Source: Campylobacterales bacterium
GTDB taxonomy: Bacteria > Campylobacterota > Campylobacteria > Campylobacterales > QNZT01
DNA: 21,956 bases
Direction of reading: 5' to 3'
NCBI GenBank assembly: GCA_027081495.1
Contig: JALWKJ010000070.1
Coordinates: 1 to 21,956 of the forward strand
The position numbers were made by a program, and so were the translations under genes. The notes under the pieces were generated by a model, which saw nothing but the letters and a program-made list of their open reading frames with translations, was not told the DNA's origin and searched no databases. Below, in pieces: positions 1 to 6,825 of this stretch; the first letter of the stretch is position 1; each line of letters opens with the position of its first letter.

Positions 1-359
1 TTAATGCACAAATTAAAAGAAGAGGAGATCTTCAGGTAAAAACTTTTAACTAAAGAAAAAATATCACAAGATTCATCTTTTTACTTATCGCATTTATTTT
101 GGTCTCATTTTTTATTTTTTATATGATTGTTTATTTATGCATTGGGAAAGATGGCGCGTTATACTACAATATCCCCAGAAAAAACATCCAAATCCAAAAA
201 GAAAATTATTCCTAAAACGATACAATAATACAGAGGAAAAACAGGAGATAAAAAAATGAGCTGCAAACGAAAAACATACATCATTTATGTACGATTCATA
301 TAGATCGTTTCAATAAAAAAGGTGCTATGCGGTAATATTTTAACGCCGCCGGTAATATT
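1..359. other. Left-edge region without a convincing gene
   Basis: I see no well-supported gene in these 359 bases. Three weak plus-strand traces exist. A frame open from the window edge ends at a TAA at 37-39 (tail MHKLKEEEIFR). A second frame is open from 54 to 215 and encodes a strongly hydrophobic stretch followed by a polar tail ending KENYS, but its only in-frame ATG (123) lies after most of the hydrophobic part and has no ribosome site. A third is a 15-codon frame at 256-303 with a good AGGAG eight bases ahead of its ATG. Together they could be remnants of decayed plus-strand genes. An 11-bp direct repeat (330-340 and 350-360) lies just beyond the end of the minus-strand phosphoesterase gene. 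No clear terminator or promoter was recognised. Confidence 0.45.
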
Positions 360-360
360 T
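330..360. repeat. 11-bp direct repeat, period 20
   Basis: CGGTAATATTT occurs at 330-340 and again at 350-360, with nine bases between. The second copy touches the stop codon of the metallophosphoesterase gene. The sequence between them is GC-rich (taacgccgc). It may be a short slippage duplication or part of a weak 3' structure; no function is assigned. Confidence 0.6.
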
Positions 361-1208
361 CATGATGTATAAATCAATTTTTCTTCGATTTTTTTATCTT
401 CAAGTTTTATTAGGCGCATAGGATATTGACCCAAATCAAGAAAGCGGATAAAGCCGCGTGTTGCGATAACCGTAACATCGTTGATTTTGCCGACATGATC
501 GATGTGCTTATGACCGGATAAAGTAAGAATAAGGTTTTTGTATCCGAAAAGTTTTTTTTGCACCGCATCCGTGTTGTTTAATACATATTTATGCAAATCG
601 TATTTCGTCTTGCCTCCCCAGTAGTTGGTATAGGGATGATGGTTAAGAATAACGGTCGGTTTGCCTTCTTCCAATTTTTTTTGCGCAAAAGCGATGGTTT
701 GCGGCGTATAGAGACCGTTGTTGGCGTTTTCTATGCAACTGTCAAGTCCGAGAATCAGATATCCGTTTTTTTCAAACGCCCAATCCCTGCCGTTTACTTC
801 CAGACCCTTGCCTTCTATAAACATTTTATGAAACCCCGACAAATCAATCGGATCTCCTTTGGGATACGGTGAGGATTCTTTGTTGCCTCGTACACAATAA
901 GCCGGACAGTGTAATTTTGCAATGATTTTTGCGAAAGTTCTAGCGTCTTCGTCTTTGGGAGCATTGTTGTTGAAGTTATCGCCGCCGAAGAGAACAAAAT
1001 CCAAATCGGGATAGTTTTTATTGATAAACGAAACGGCGATTTTCATCGCCTCGACGCTTTTTTCGTTTTTCAAATCCAAATGCGAGTCGGTAATATGTAT
1101 AAACTCGATTTTTTGGGATATAGTTTTTTCTTCCGCCGCGGCAAATGCGGGCAATAAACCAAACGCCGTTACCGCCTTGATAAAATCTCTTCTTGAAATA
1201 TTTTGCAC
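360..1208 (-). CDS. Tat-exported calcineurin-like metallophosphoesterase
   Basis: Predicted periplasmic metal-dependent phosphoesterase of 282 aa. Residues 5-11 (SRRDFIK) followed by a short hydrophobic stretch ending AFAAA form a canonical twin-arginine signal, so export as a folded, metal-loaded protein is expected. Family motifs appear in order: DSH (41-43), GGDN (75-78), GNKE (108-111), NHH (189-191) and GHKH (232-235). The usual GNH(E/D) motif reads GNK, so Lys110 replaces the histidine that normally assists catalysis. The start codon is GTG, supported by AAGGAG five bases upstream. It follows the permease pair by 77 bp with no visible terminator and may be co-transcribed with it. The substrate cannot be read from sequence; phosphomonoesterase, phosphodiesterase and nucleotidase are all possible. 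Confidence 0.85.
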   Translation of the reverse strand: MQNISRRDFIKAVTAFGLLPAFAAAEEKTISQKIEFIHITDSHLDLKNEKSVEAMKIAVSFINKNYPDLDFVLFGGDNFNNNAPKDEDARTFAKIIAKLHCPAYCVRGNKESSPYPKGDPIDLSGFHKMFIEGKGLEVNGRDWAFEKNGYLILGLDSCIENANNGLYTPQTIAFAQKKLEEGKPTVILNHHPYTNYWGGKTKYDLHKYVLNNTDAVQKKLFGYKNLILTLSGHKHIDHVGKINDVTVIATRGFIRFLDLGQYPMRLIKLEDKKIEEKLIYTS

Positions 1209-1285
1209 TGATTCTCCTTCATATATCTTTTATCTAAAATATTACGACAAACTCTCTTAGCCTATGTAGTAGTAAGCGATCGATT

Positions 1286-1804
1286 TCAAGACGCCGAAAA
1301 ATACGACTCGAAAACTTCAACCAACCATCCCTGGATGATAGAGGCTACAACGATATATAAAGTTAAAACCGCGGTAAATTTTAAACCGAAATAATCTACC
1401 ATTAACGGTAAAAGAGGCAGTTTTACGGCTCTAGCGTAAAAAAATGTCGCTATATATCCGTCCAACACCCCTTTTTTTCGCAGATCCTCTAACATAGGAT
1501 ACCAGGCATACATCGGTCCATGACTTAACAAACCCGCAACTAGCGCGACAAGCCATCCTTTTACGCCTTTTTGTTTTGACAAAGAAGAGAAAAAATTTTT
1601 TTCTTGAAAAAAATAACCGATTATCGCCATCAAGATAATCACGATTGCAAATATCGGCAACAATATTTCAAGTACTTGCAGACTTTTTTGCAAACTTGCC
1701 GTAGCGCTTTTTATATCGATAAAGCTTAAAATCGCATAACACAAAACCACAAATAAAAAAAACTTTGTACCTCTGAAAAAAAAATCGTTTTGACTTTTTT
1801 TCAT
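1286..1804 (-). CDS. Half-size permease, ArsP_1/DUF318 type (second of pair)
   Basis: Integral membrane protein of 172 aa with about four hydrophobic segments (roughly 13-30, 46-65, 83-103, 144-163). The start is taken at the ATG that overlaps the stop of the preceding half-permease as ATGA; the same frame is open farther upstream but those codons lie inside that gene. The stretch around residues 103-146 (LEDLRKKGVLDGY, KLPLLP, FGLKFT) matches in order the part around residues 93-134 of the first protein (GELLKEGISMY, QLPLEV, LGVRFT), so the two are homologous halves. Members of this permease family have been linked to export of metals, metalloids or organoarsenicals; the substrate here is unknown. 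A heterodimer of the two halves is inferred from the coupling. Confidence 0.75.
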   Translation of the reverse strand: MKKSQNDFFFRGTKFFLFVVLCYAILSFIDIKSATASLQKSLQVLEILLPIFAIVIILMAIIGYFFQEKNFFSSLSKQKGVKGWLVALVAGLLSHGPMYAWYPMLEDLRKKGVLDGYIATFFYARAVKLPLLPLMVDYFGLKFTAVLTLYIVVASIIQGWLVEVFESYFSAS

Positions 1805-2274
1805 GGTAAAAATTTCAAAGTAGAGACTGTCGCAAGCGAAACCAAAATAGTAAAAACAAATGCCAAAATATTTCGCATGACGGTAAAACGAACTCCAAGC
1901 GTCTCTACTTCCAAAGGAAGCTGCACCACTCCAAGCGTAACCCAAGAGAGTACAAACGCGCTTACGGCATACATCGATATCCCCTCTTTTAAAAGCTCTC
2001 CGCCGACTATGTAGCTTACCATCGCCTGACCGGCCGCAACGCCGCCGACTATCGTGCCTATAAGCGTATCGTAAAAAACATTTCCTTTAAAAAAAGAACC
2101 TAACAATTCCGGAGTAATCAAAATCTGGAACAATCCGACCAACCCAACGACCCCAAGAATCATAGGTCCCATTCCAACAAGAGACATCGCACTTTGTTTA
2201 TCACCGCGCCAACAAACATTTTTAATTTTTGATGCGGTGATTTTGTTCATAATCAAGGCAGATTTTAGCAGCAC
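1801..2274 (-). CDS. Half-size permease, ArsP_1/DUF318 type (first of pair)
   Basis: Integral membrane protein of up to 157 aa. Hydrophobic segments lie at about 34-54, 69-91, 102-119 and 136-153; the glycine-rich part 36-47 (GPMILGVVGLVG) and the GGVAAGQAMVSY stretch (77-88) resemble the core of ArsP_1/DUF318 permeases. Full-length members of the family carry two such halves in one chain; here each half is its own gene and the stop of this one overlaps the ATG of the next. The start is uncertain: GTG at 2274 has only a weak AAGG nearby, ATG at 2250 (149 aa) has no clear ribosome site, and ATG at 2187 would remove the N-terminal cytoplasmic part. Codons at 2198-2232 form one arm of a long inverted repeat, so translation could be affected by mRNA folding. 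Confidence 0.75.
   Translation of the reverse strand: MLLKSALIMNKITASKIKNVCWRGDKQSAMSLVGMGPMILGVVGLVGLFQILITPELLGSFFKGNVFYDTLIGTIVGGVAAGQAMVSYIVGGELLKEGISMYAVSAFVLSWVTLGVVQLPLEVETLGVRFTVMRNILAFVFTILVSLATVSTLKFLP
2198..2232 (+). repeat. Left arm of 35-bp outer inverted repeat
   Basis: These 35 bases recur in inverted orientation at 2435-2469 with only two mismatches; the first 23 bases are identical (begins TTATCACCGCGCC). The arm falls inside the 5' coding part of the first half-permease gene, where it encodes SKIKNVCWRGDK on the minus strand. In a minus-strand transcript the two arms could pair and enclose about 200 nt that include the inner stem-loop. Confidence 0.85.
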
Positions 2275-2337
2275 TAGCCTTAGCTAATACAAGAAAATCT
2301 AACGCAGAGTATGGACAAAAGCACCGCACCCTTCGGG

Positions 2338-2434
2338 GAGTACGGGAAGAAGCGATCTATGCGTCTAAAAAACTTTGAATTAACTAGTTAGTCCTACAGT
2401 TTTTTAAACACATATCTCACTCCTTCCCGTACTC
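2338..2434 (-). repeat. 97-base imperfect palindrome / long stem-loop
   Basis: Positions 2338-2374 pair with 2398-2434. Of 37 positions, 31 are Watson-Crick, four (2350/2422, 2353/2419, 2362/2410, 2365/2407) are G-U when read as minus-strand RNA and A-C when read as plus-strand RNA, and two are mismatched (2356/2416, 2357/2415). The outermost 12 bp (GAGTACGGGAAG and its complement) are perfect. The loop of about 23 nt contains the palindrome TAACTAGTTA. No U-run follows on the minus strand, so it is not a standard intrinsic terminator. It lies in the spacer between the TraR/DksA-like gene and the permease pair, both transcribed on minus, so it could be a processed 3' structure, a leader element or the remnant of a small palindromic mobile element. 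Confidence 0.8.
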
Positions 2435-2469
2435 TCAAAATTTAAGAATGTTTGTTGGCGCGGTGATAA
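2435..2469 (-). repeat. Right arm of 35-bp outer inverted repeat
   Basis: Inverted copy of 2198-2232 with two mismatches. It abuts the inner palindrome directly at 2434/2435. On the plus strand one frame reads SKFKNVCWRGDKRPTKAL before a stop, echoing the SKIKNVCWRGDK of the permease N-terminus, which suggests that one arm arose as an inverted duplication of the other. A short local hairpin (GGCGC with GCGCC) overlaps its outer end when read on minus. Confidence 0.8.
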
Positions 2470-2516
2470 GCGCCCTACCAAAGCTCTTTAACTCTTTTTT
2501 ATCTTTAGACGGCTTT

Positions 2517-2864
2517 TTACTCATCTTCTTTTTTTATCGCCACTCTTGCCGCGGGATATGCTAAAAGCCTCTCTTTTGAGATTTTTTCACCCGTGTTTTC
2601 ATCAAATCCGTAATCGCCCTCGTCGATCTTTTTAAGAGCGTCATTTACATCTTTTAACTCTTGTTTCAAAGACTTTAACAGATTCTGATCACGAGTATTT
2701 TCGATCTCTAGTTCGGCCATATCTTCTATATCGTCGATTTCATCTTCAAAAGTTATCTCATCTATCTCTTTTTTTAACTCGACCAACTCTTTTTCAAGGC
2801 GCTCTTTTTGATTTAAAAGCAACTCTTTAAAATAGTTTAAATCAAGATCATCTCTTTTTTTCAT
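2517..2864 (-). CDS. TraR/DksA-family protein lacking zinc-finger cysteines
   Basis: Protein of 115 aa with the layout of TraR/DksA regulators: a charged N-terminal helical hairpin (about 8-82) with acidic tip DIEDMA (45-50), which fits the DxxDxA motif that reaches into the RNA polymerase secondary channel, followed by a C-terminal part GDYGFDENTGEKISKERLLA. In the family this part normally carries the zinc-binding cysteines (pattern YGxCxxCGxxI); here the whole protein has no cysteine, so no zinc finger can form. The start is fixed by AAAGGAGGT five bases upstream of ATG, 20 bp after the LOG-family gene. It is likely the last gene of the CBM48-nucleotidyltransferase-LOG operon. A role in modulating RNA polymerase under starvation is inferred; a purely structural role cannot be excluded. 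Confidence 0.8.
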   Translation of the reverse strand: MKKRDDLDLNYFKELLLNQKERLEKELVELKKEIDEITFEDEIDDIEDMAELEIENTRDQNLLKSLKQELKDVNDALKKIDEGDYGFDENTGEKISKERLLAYPAARVAIKKEDE

Positions 2865-2884
2865 GCCAACCTCCTTTATTTATG

Positions 2885-3820
2885 TTAAAAAAGCGGCGTT
2901 TTATTTGCTATATGCCACGCCTGCATACCTTCCCAAGCTTCAACCGCGGATTCGGCAAACCAAAACAATTCTCTATCTTCCGCATCGATCACTCCTTCTA
3001 TCTCAAGCATATCAAAATCTATAAGCTTTTGCCAATACTCCTTGCCTATGAATACAACCGGAACCGGAGCTATTTTTCTTGTTTGTATAAGGGTCAAAGT
3101 TTCAAACAACTCGTCAAGAGTTCCATATCCGCCGGGACAAACGACTAATCCACATGCTCTTTTTAAAAAATGCATCTTACGGATAGCAAAATAGTAAAAC
3201 TGAAAACAGAGTTCGGGAGTTATATAAGGATTTGGGAACTGTTCATGCGGGAGAGTTATGTTAAGCCCAATCGTTTTCGCCCCGACATCAAACGCTCCTC
3301 TATTTGCCGCCTCCATAATTCCCGGACCGCCGCCCGTCATGATCGCTATATGATTGTCCTTTTGATCTTTTACCGCTTTGCCGACTAACTGCCCAAACTC
3401 CCGCGCTATATCGTAATATTTTGACTTTTCAAGAATTCTCTCCGCAATTTTAAGTTCTTTAAGACACGCTTGCGATTGCGAATCTTTTTGAAGAGCTTTT
3501 TGCGCTTTTTCAAGTCTTTTTAGCGCGGTTTTTCTCTCTACTATTCTAGTAGAGCCAAATACCACTATAGTCCTTTCGATACCGTGTTCTTTTAATATGA
3601 GTTCAGGTTTTATATAATCCAGCTCCAACCTTATGGGAAGCGTCTCTTCGGAAAAAAGAAACTCTTTATCTTCCTCCGCCAATCTATAACTGGGACTTCT
3701 TTTTATAGCCGCTATTCGTTTAAGAGCCTCGGGATCTTCGGTTTTGGGTTTTGGATGCTCCCACGGAAGTTTGCTCTTTCTTTTTGTTTTATTTGGCGGT
3801 TTTACGAAGTTTTTTTTCAT
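2885..3820 (-). CDS. LOG-family Rossmann-fold protein (TIGR00730-like)
   Basis: Cytosolic protein of 311 aa related to the LOG family, often mislabelled lysine decarboxylase, whose members hydrolyse nucleoside 5'-monophosphates to base and ribose 5-phosphate. Visible motifs are GGGPGIMEAA (163-172), RKMHFLK (214-220) and PGGYGTLDE (229-237), which supply the nucleotide-binding loop and the catalytic Arg/Glu region. The first roughly 80 residues are a basic, Pro/Lys-rich extension absent from short LOG proteins, and a charged helical stretch at 94-155 precedes the core. An AGGA ribosome site overlaps the last codons of the nucleotidyltransferase gene six bases upstream, so translational coupling is likely. 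The physiological substrate is unknown. Confidence 0.85.
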   Translation of the reverse strand: MKKNFVKPPNKTKRKSKLPWEHPKPKTEDPEALKRIAAIKRSPSYRLAEEDKEFLFSEETLPIRLELDYIKPELILKEHGIERTIVVFGSTRIVERKTALKRLEKAQKALQKDSQSQACLKELKIAERILEKSKYYDIAREFGQLVGKAVKDQKDNHIAIMTGGGPGIMEAANRGAFDVGAKTIGLNITLPHEQFPNPYITPELCFQFYYFAIRKMHFLKRACGLVVCPGGYGTLDELFETLTLIQTRKIAPVPVVFIGKEYWQKLIDFDMLEIEGVIDAEDRELFWFAESAVEAWEGMQAWHIANKTPLF

Positions 3821-3826
3821 ATATCT

Positions 3827-6352
3827 TTATCCTGCTTCATTTTTAATCCAACTTTTTAATTTTCGTACATACTCTCTTTTTATCTCCTTACCCCTTATAG
3901 GCTCTTTTGCCTGAACATATAGATGAACCAAATCGCTATGATCGTCAGGAATCATCAAAACCCACTCATGAGTAGCAAATATGATCTTTATACCGTCAAC
4001 ATGTGAAACTTTATGCTCTTTGCCCTCTTGCATAAACATTCTCATCACTTTCCCTTTTGCGCTTGATGGGCATTCCAAAGATACAAAGCTGTAGTAAAAA
4101 TCCTCAATGGACTCAAGAAGATCGGAAAATCTTACTTTATGTAAAGCCATAAACTCCAAAATCTTCAAACTCGCATAAATCGCGTCGCTATGATATCCGA
4201 ACTCGCAAAATGCATAATGCGCATCTACATCGGCGATGAGATCGAATTTACCTAAATCCTCACTTGTTTTTCCCATCAGCCTCCCTCTGGTTATCACGAC
4301 ATCCGTAAATTTTTCATCCATTACATCGGGAGCCCAAGCCGGTAAAAATATCTCATATGTTTTACTATCGTGAAGATGAAGCATATATAAAAGAGCCATC
4401 AACACTCTCTCCCTGCTTACAATCACTCCTTTATCATCGATAATATCCAATCTCTGTCCGTTTGGATAAAGCATAATCGCTACCGTCAAATTTAACACTC
4501 TTACTATATTTGACAACTCTTTTTTTGCGTTATCTTGATTTGTAGCGGTGATTTTAGAGAGCTTTTTCGCACTTACATAATCGTTTATCATGATATTGTC
4601 GATTCCCAAAGTATCAAGTAAAGCCGGATATATATCGCTTACCATGCCATGAAGCATATTTGCCGCTATCTTAAAACCGCTTCCTACAAAAAGCTCTTTA
4701 CCTATAAGTTTTCTTACGGCTTTTTTGTAGGAGAGTTTCATGTCATCGGCTGTTTTTACTTTTCCTACTCTTTGCGGATTTACACGCCTAAACTGTTCTC
4801 TAAAAAATATTCTCTCTATACTTTTGGAGAGATTCGTATCTATTAGCATGCCTTCGTGAGTAAAAAAAACTATCTCGGTCATATTTGCATGACTTACGGA
4901 GTGGCGTATATGAATACCCGCCGCTATATCATCGTTTTTAAAAAGTTCATGACGCATCACATTGCTGGGTATCGCCTGTATATCTACGCAGTTTATCCCC
5001 GTTGAAAGCAAACCTCCCAAAACAAATCTTTTTAACATGCGAGAAGAGGGATGATAATCCCTTGAAACATAAACCGTCGAACCCTGTTGTAAAATAGTTC
5101 CAAACGCTTCGGCGATCTTTACGGCCATCTCGCCGGTGAGTTCAACATTCGCGGAACCCACCACTTTACCTTTATGAAAAAGCGTGCTTTTATACTGTTC
5201 TCCCCATACTACATTGCTGCTTACGATTGATTTTTTCTCAATAGTTTTATTTGGCCAAATCGTTACATCTTTTATAATTTTTACTTTATCACCTATCTGG
5301 CAAAACTCCGCTATAACGCTTCCTTCATATATATAACACCACTCGCCCAAGGTAGTATCGTTACATATAACGCTGTTTTTTACATGCGTCCCGGCTCCAA
5401 GCGTTACCCCGTTCCAAAGAATCGAATCCACAACACCGCAACCGATGCCTATCTCGCATCCCTCGCCTATGACGCAATTATGAAGCATAGTATCGTTTGA
5501 GATAATACTGTTTTTGCCTATAATAACCGTTCCTTTTAGAGTCAATCTGCGGGGAAGTTTTACGCTATCGTCGATACAGATTTTTACACGCTCTTCTTTT
5601 TCACATTTTTCAGCCGTATCGTAAACGATTTTTTCTTCAAAAATATCTTTATGAACCTCTCTATAACTAATCGGATTCCCGACATCGCGCCAGTATCCGT
5701 CTATTTCACAGCCCCACAAGTCGATCCCTTCTTGCATGAGCTTTGGAAAAAGATCTTTGGAAAAATCGTACGATTCATTTTGAGGAATATACTTTAAAAT
5801 CTCAGGTTCTATCAAATAAATTCCCGTATTGATCGTATCGCTGAAAACCTCTCCCCAGCCCGGTTTTTCCAAAAAACGCTCAATTCTTCCCTCTTTATCG
5901 GTTATAACGACTCCAAATTGCAACGGATCTTCGACGGATGTGAGGGTGATTGTAAGCTTTGATCTCTTTTTGCGATGAAAATTTATGATTTTTTTAAAAT
6001 CAAAATCGGTTACTAAATCGCCGCTTACGATCATAAAGGTACTGTCGAGATGTTCTCTGGCAAAACCGACGGCTCCGGCGGTTCCGTAATCATCATCCGG
6101 AAGCGTATAGATCATCTTCACGCCCCAACGGCTTCCATCTTCAAAATACTCCCGTATGACTTCCGGTTTAAAATACAACAAAACAATGATTTCATCTATT
6201 CCGCTTTGTTTGAGTTTGTTGACTATATGCTCCATCATAGGAATATTTACGATAGGCAGCATTGGCTTTGGGATAGAATTTGTTAGCGGCTGGATTCTAG
6301 TTCCAAACCCGCCTGCCATCAAAACGGCTTTAATTTTTTGAGGCGTGGACAT
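3827..6352 (-). CDS. Sugar-1-phosphate nucleotidyltransferase fused to degenerate phosphomannomutase domain
   Basis: Cytosolic protein of 841 aa with three parts. Residues 8-240 are a nucleotidyltransferase: GGFGTRIQPLTNSIPKPM (14-31), GDL at 111-113 and WRDVGNP (221-227). Residues 255-395 are left-handed beta-helix hexapeptide repeats. Residues 400-841 have the order of a phosphohexomutase but with altered key sites: SVSHAN (485-490) lies where TASHNP is expected, YPNGQR (629-634) where the metal-binding DGDxDR should be, and IPDDHSD (801-807) where the phosphate-binding RPSGTEP should be. The same architecture is known in large mannose-1-phosphate guanylyltransferase-like proteins of other phyla. 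Donor nucleotide and sugar are uncertain. Its place after a glucan-binding protein gene suggests storage or surface polysaccharide synthesis, with the mutase half possibly regulatory. Confidence 0.85.
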   Translation of the reverse strand: MSTPQKIKAVLMAGGFGTRIQPLTNSIPKPMLPIVNIPMMEHIVNKLKQSGIDEIIVLLYFKPEVIREYFEDGSRWGVKMIYTLPDDDYGTAGAVGFAREHLDSTFMIVSGDLVTDFDFKKIINFHRKKRSKLTITLTSVEDPLQFGVVITDKEGRIERFLEKPGWGEVFSDTINTGIYLIEPEILKYIPQNESYDFSKDLFPKLMQEGIDLWGCEIDGYWRDVGNPISYREVHKDIFEEKIVYDTAEKCEKEERVKICIDDSVKLPRRLTLKGTVIIGKNSIISNDTMLHNCVIGEGCEIGIGCGVVDSILWNGVTLGAGTHVKNSVICNDTTLGEWCYIYEGSVIAEFCQIGDKVKIIKDVTIWPNKTIEKKSIVSSNVVWGEQYKSTLFHKGKVVGSANVELTGEMAVKIAEAFGTILQQGSTVYVSRDYHPSSRMLKRFVLGGLLSTGINCVDIQAIPSNVMRHELFKNDDIAAGIHIRHSVSHANMTEIVFFTHEGMLIDTNLSKSIERIFFREQFRRVNPQRVGKVKTADDMKLSYKKAVRKLIGKELFVGSGFKIAANMLHGMVSDIYPALLDTLGIDNIMINDYVSAKKLSKITATNQDNAKKELSNIVRVLNLTVAIMLYPNGQRLDIIDDKGVIVSRERVLMALLYMLHLHDSKTYEIFLPAWAPDVMDEKFTDVVITRGRLMGKTSEDLGKFDLIADVDAHYAFCEFGYHSDAIYASLKILEFMALHKVRFSDLLESIEDFYYSFVSLECPSSAKGKVMRMFMQEGKEHKVSHVDGIKIIFATHEWVLMIPDDHSDLVHLYVQAKEPIRGKEIKREYVRKLKSWIKNEAG

Positions 6353-6413
6353 ATATTTCCTTTTATGATTTTTACAATTTACGCTCCCGTAAGTGCATTT
6401 TTACACTCTTTTT

Positions 6414-6710
6414 TTAAACAAAAGCTCCTTCTAACTGAAGCAAAGAGTTTTCGCTTCCAAACGGATTATGAAGCTTTGGCGCATTTGGATCGTTTACCCA
6501 TGATTTATCGTCTATAAGATAACGAAACTGATAATTTTGCCCCATCAACAGATATTTTCTTAGATAAAAGGTACCGTCTTTTTTTCTTTTCATCTCTTCG
6601 GGATCCCAACCGTTCCAATCACCGGCGATAGCGACGGATGAAACATTTTCATCGGGTTTAAAAGAAAATGTCACCCAGGCTTTTACGCCTTTTGGGTTAA
6701 TCTTGACCAT
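6414..6710 (-). CDS. Stand-alone CBM48/isoamylase N-terminal domain protein
   Basis: Small soluble protein of 98 aa consisting almost entirely of one early-set beta-sandwich of the CBM48 / AMPK glycogen-binding type. The signature stretches are VTFSFKPD (13-20), AIAGDWNGWDP (27-37), DGTFYLRKYL (45-54) and YQFRYLIDDKSWVNDPNA (60-77); the aromatic residues W32, W35 and W71 are the expected glucan-contacting positions. There is no catalytic domain and no signal peptide. Its start has AGGAGT six bases upstream. It precedes the nucleotidyltransferase by 61 bp in the same direction. It probably binds glycogen or another alpha-glucan and may tether or regulate an enzyme such as the nearby phosphorylase; this role is inferred. 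Confidence 0.85.
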   Translation of the reverse strand: MVKINPKGVKAWVTFSFKPDENVSSVAIAGDWNGWDPEEMKRKKDGTFYLRKYLLMGQNYQFRYLIDDKSWVNDPNAPKLHNPFGSENSLLQLEGAFV

Positions 6711-6825
6711 AATTACTCCTAAATTAAATATATTGAAATTATCACATAAAACCGGTAATACTCTATTAACAAAATAAAACTATTAAACTCTTTTAATATT
6801 TACCGAAAAAACCGCATTTTGAGCG

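Noticed and set aside
315..349. Terminator of the metallophosphoesterase gene
   Set aside because: There is a T-run on minus at 315-320, but the nearest stem (GCGG/CCGC) is four base pairs and eight bases away.
1805..1945. N-terminal extension of the second half-permease
   Set aside because: The extra 47 codons are a shadow of the first half-permease in another frame and do not resemble a membrane protein.
2338..2434. Integron attC site
   Set aside because: The palindrome lacks the paired core sites (RYYYAAC / GTTRRRY) at its ends, and no integrase or cassette array is present.
2338..2434. Simple intrinsic terminator of the TraR/DksA-like gene
   Set aside because: The stem is far longer than usual, lies about 80 bp after the stop codon and is not followed by a U-run on minus.
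6753..6805. Terminator after ppsA (CGGTAA / TTACCG arms)
   Set aside because: The arms are only six bases with a large, poorly paired AT-rich interior and no clear U-run.
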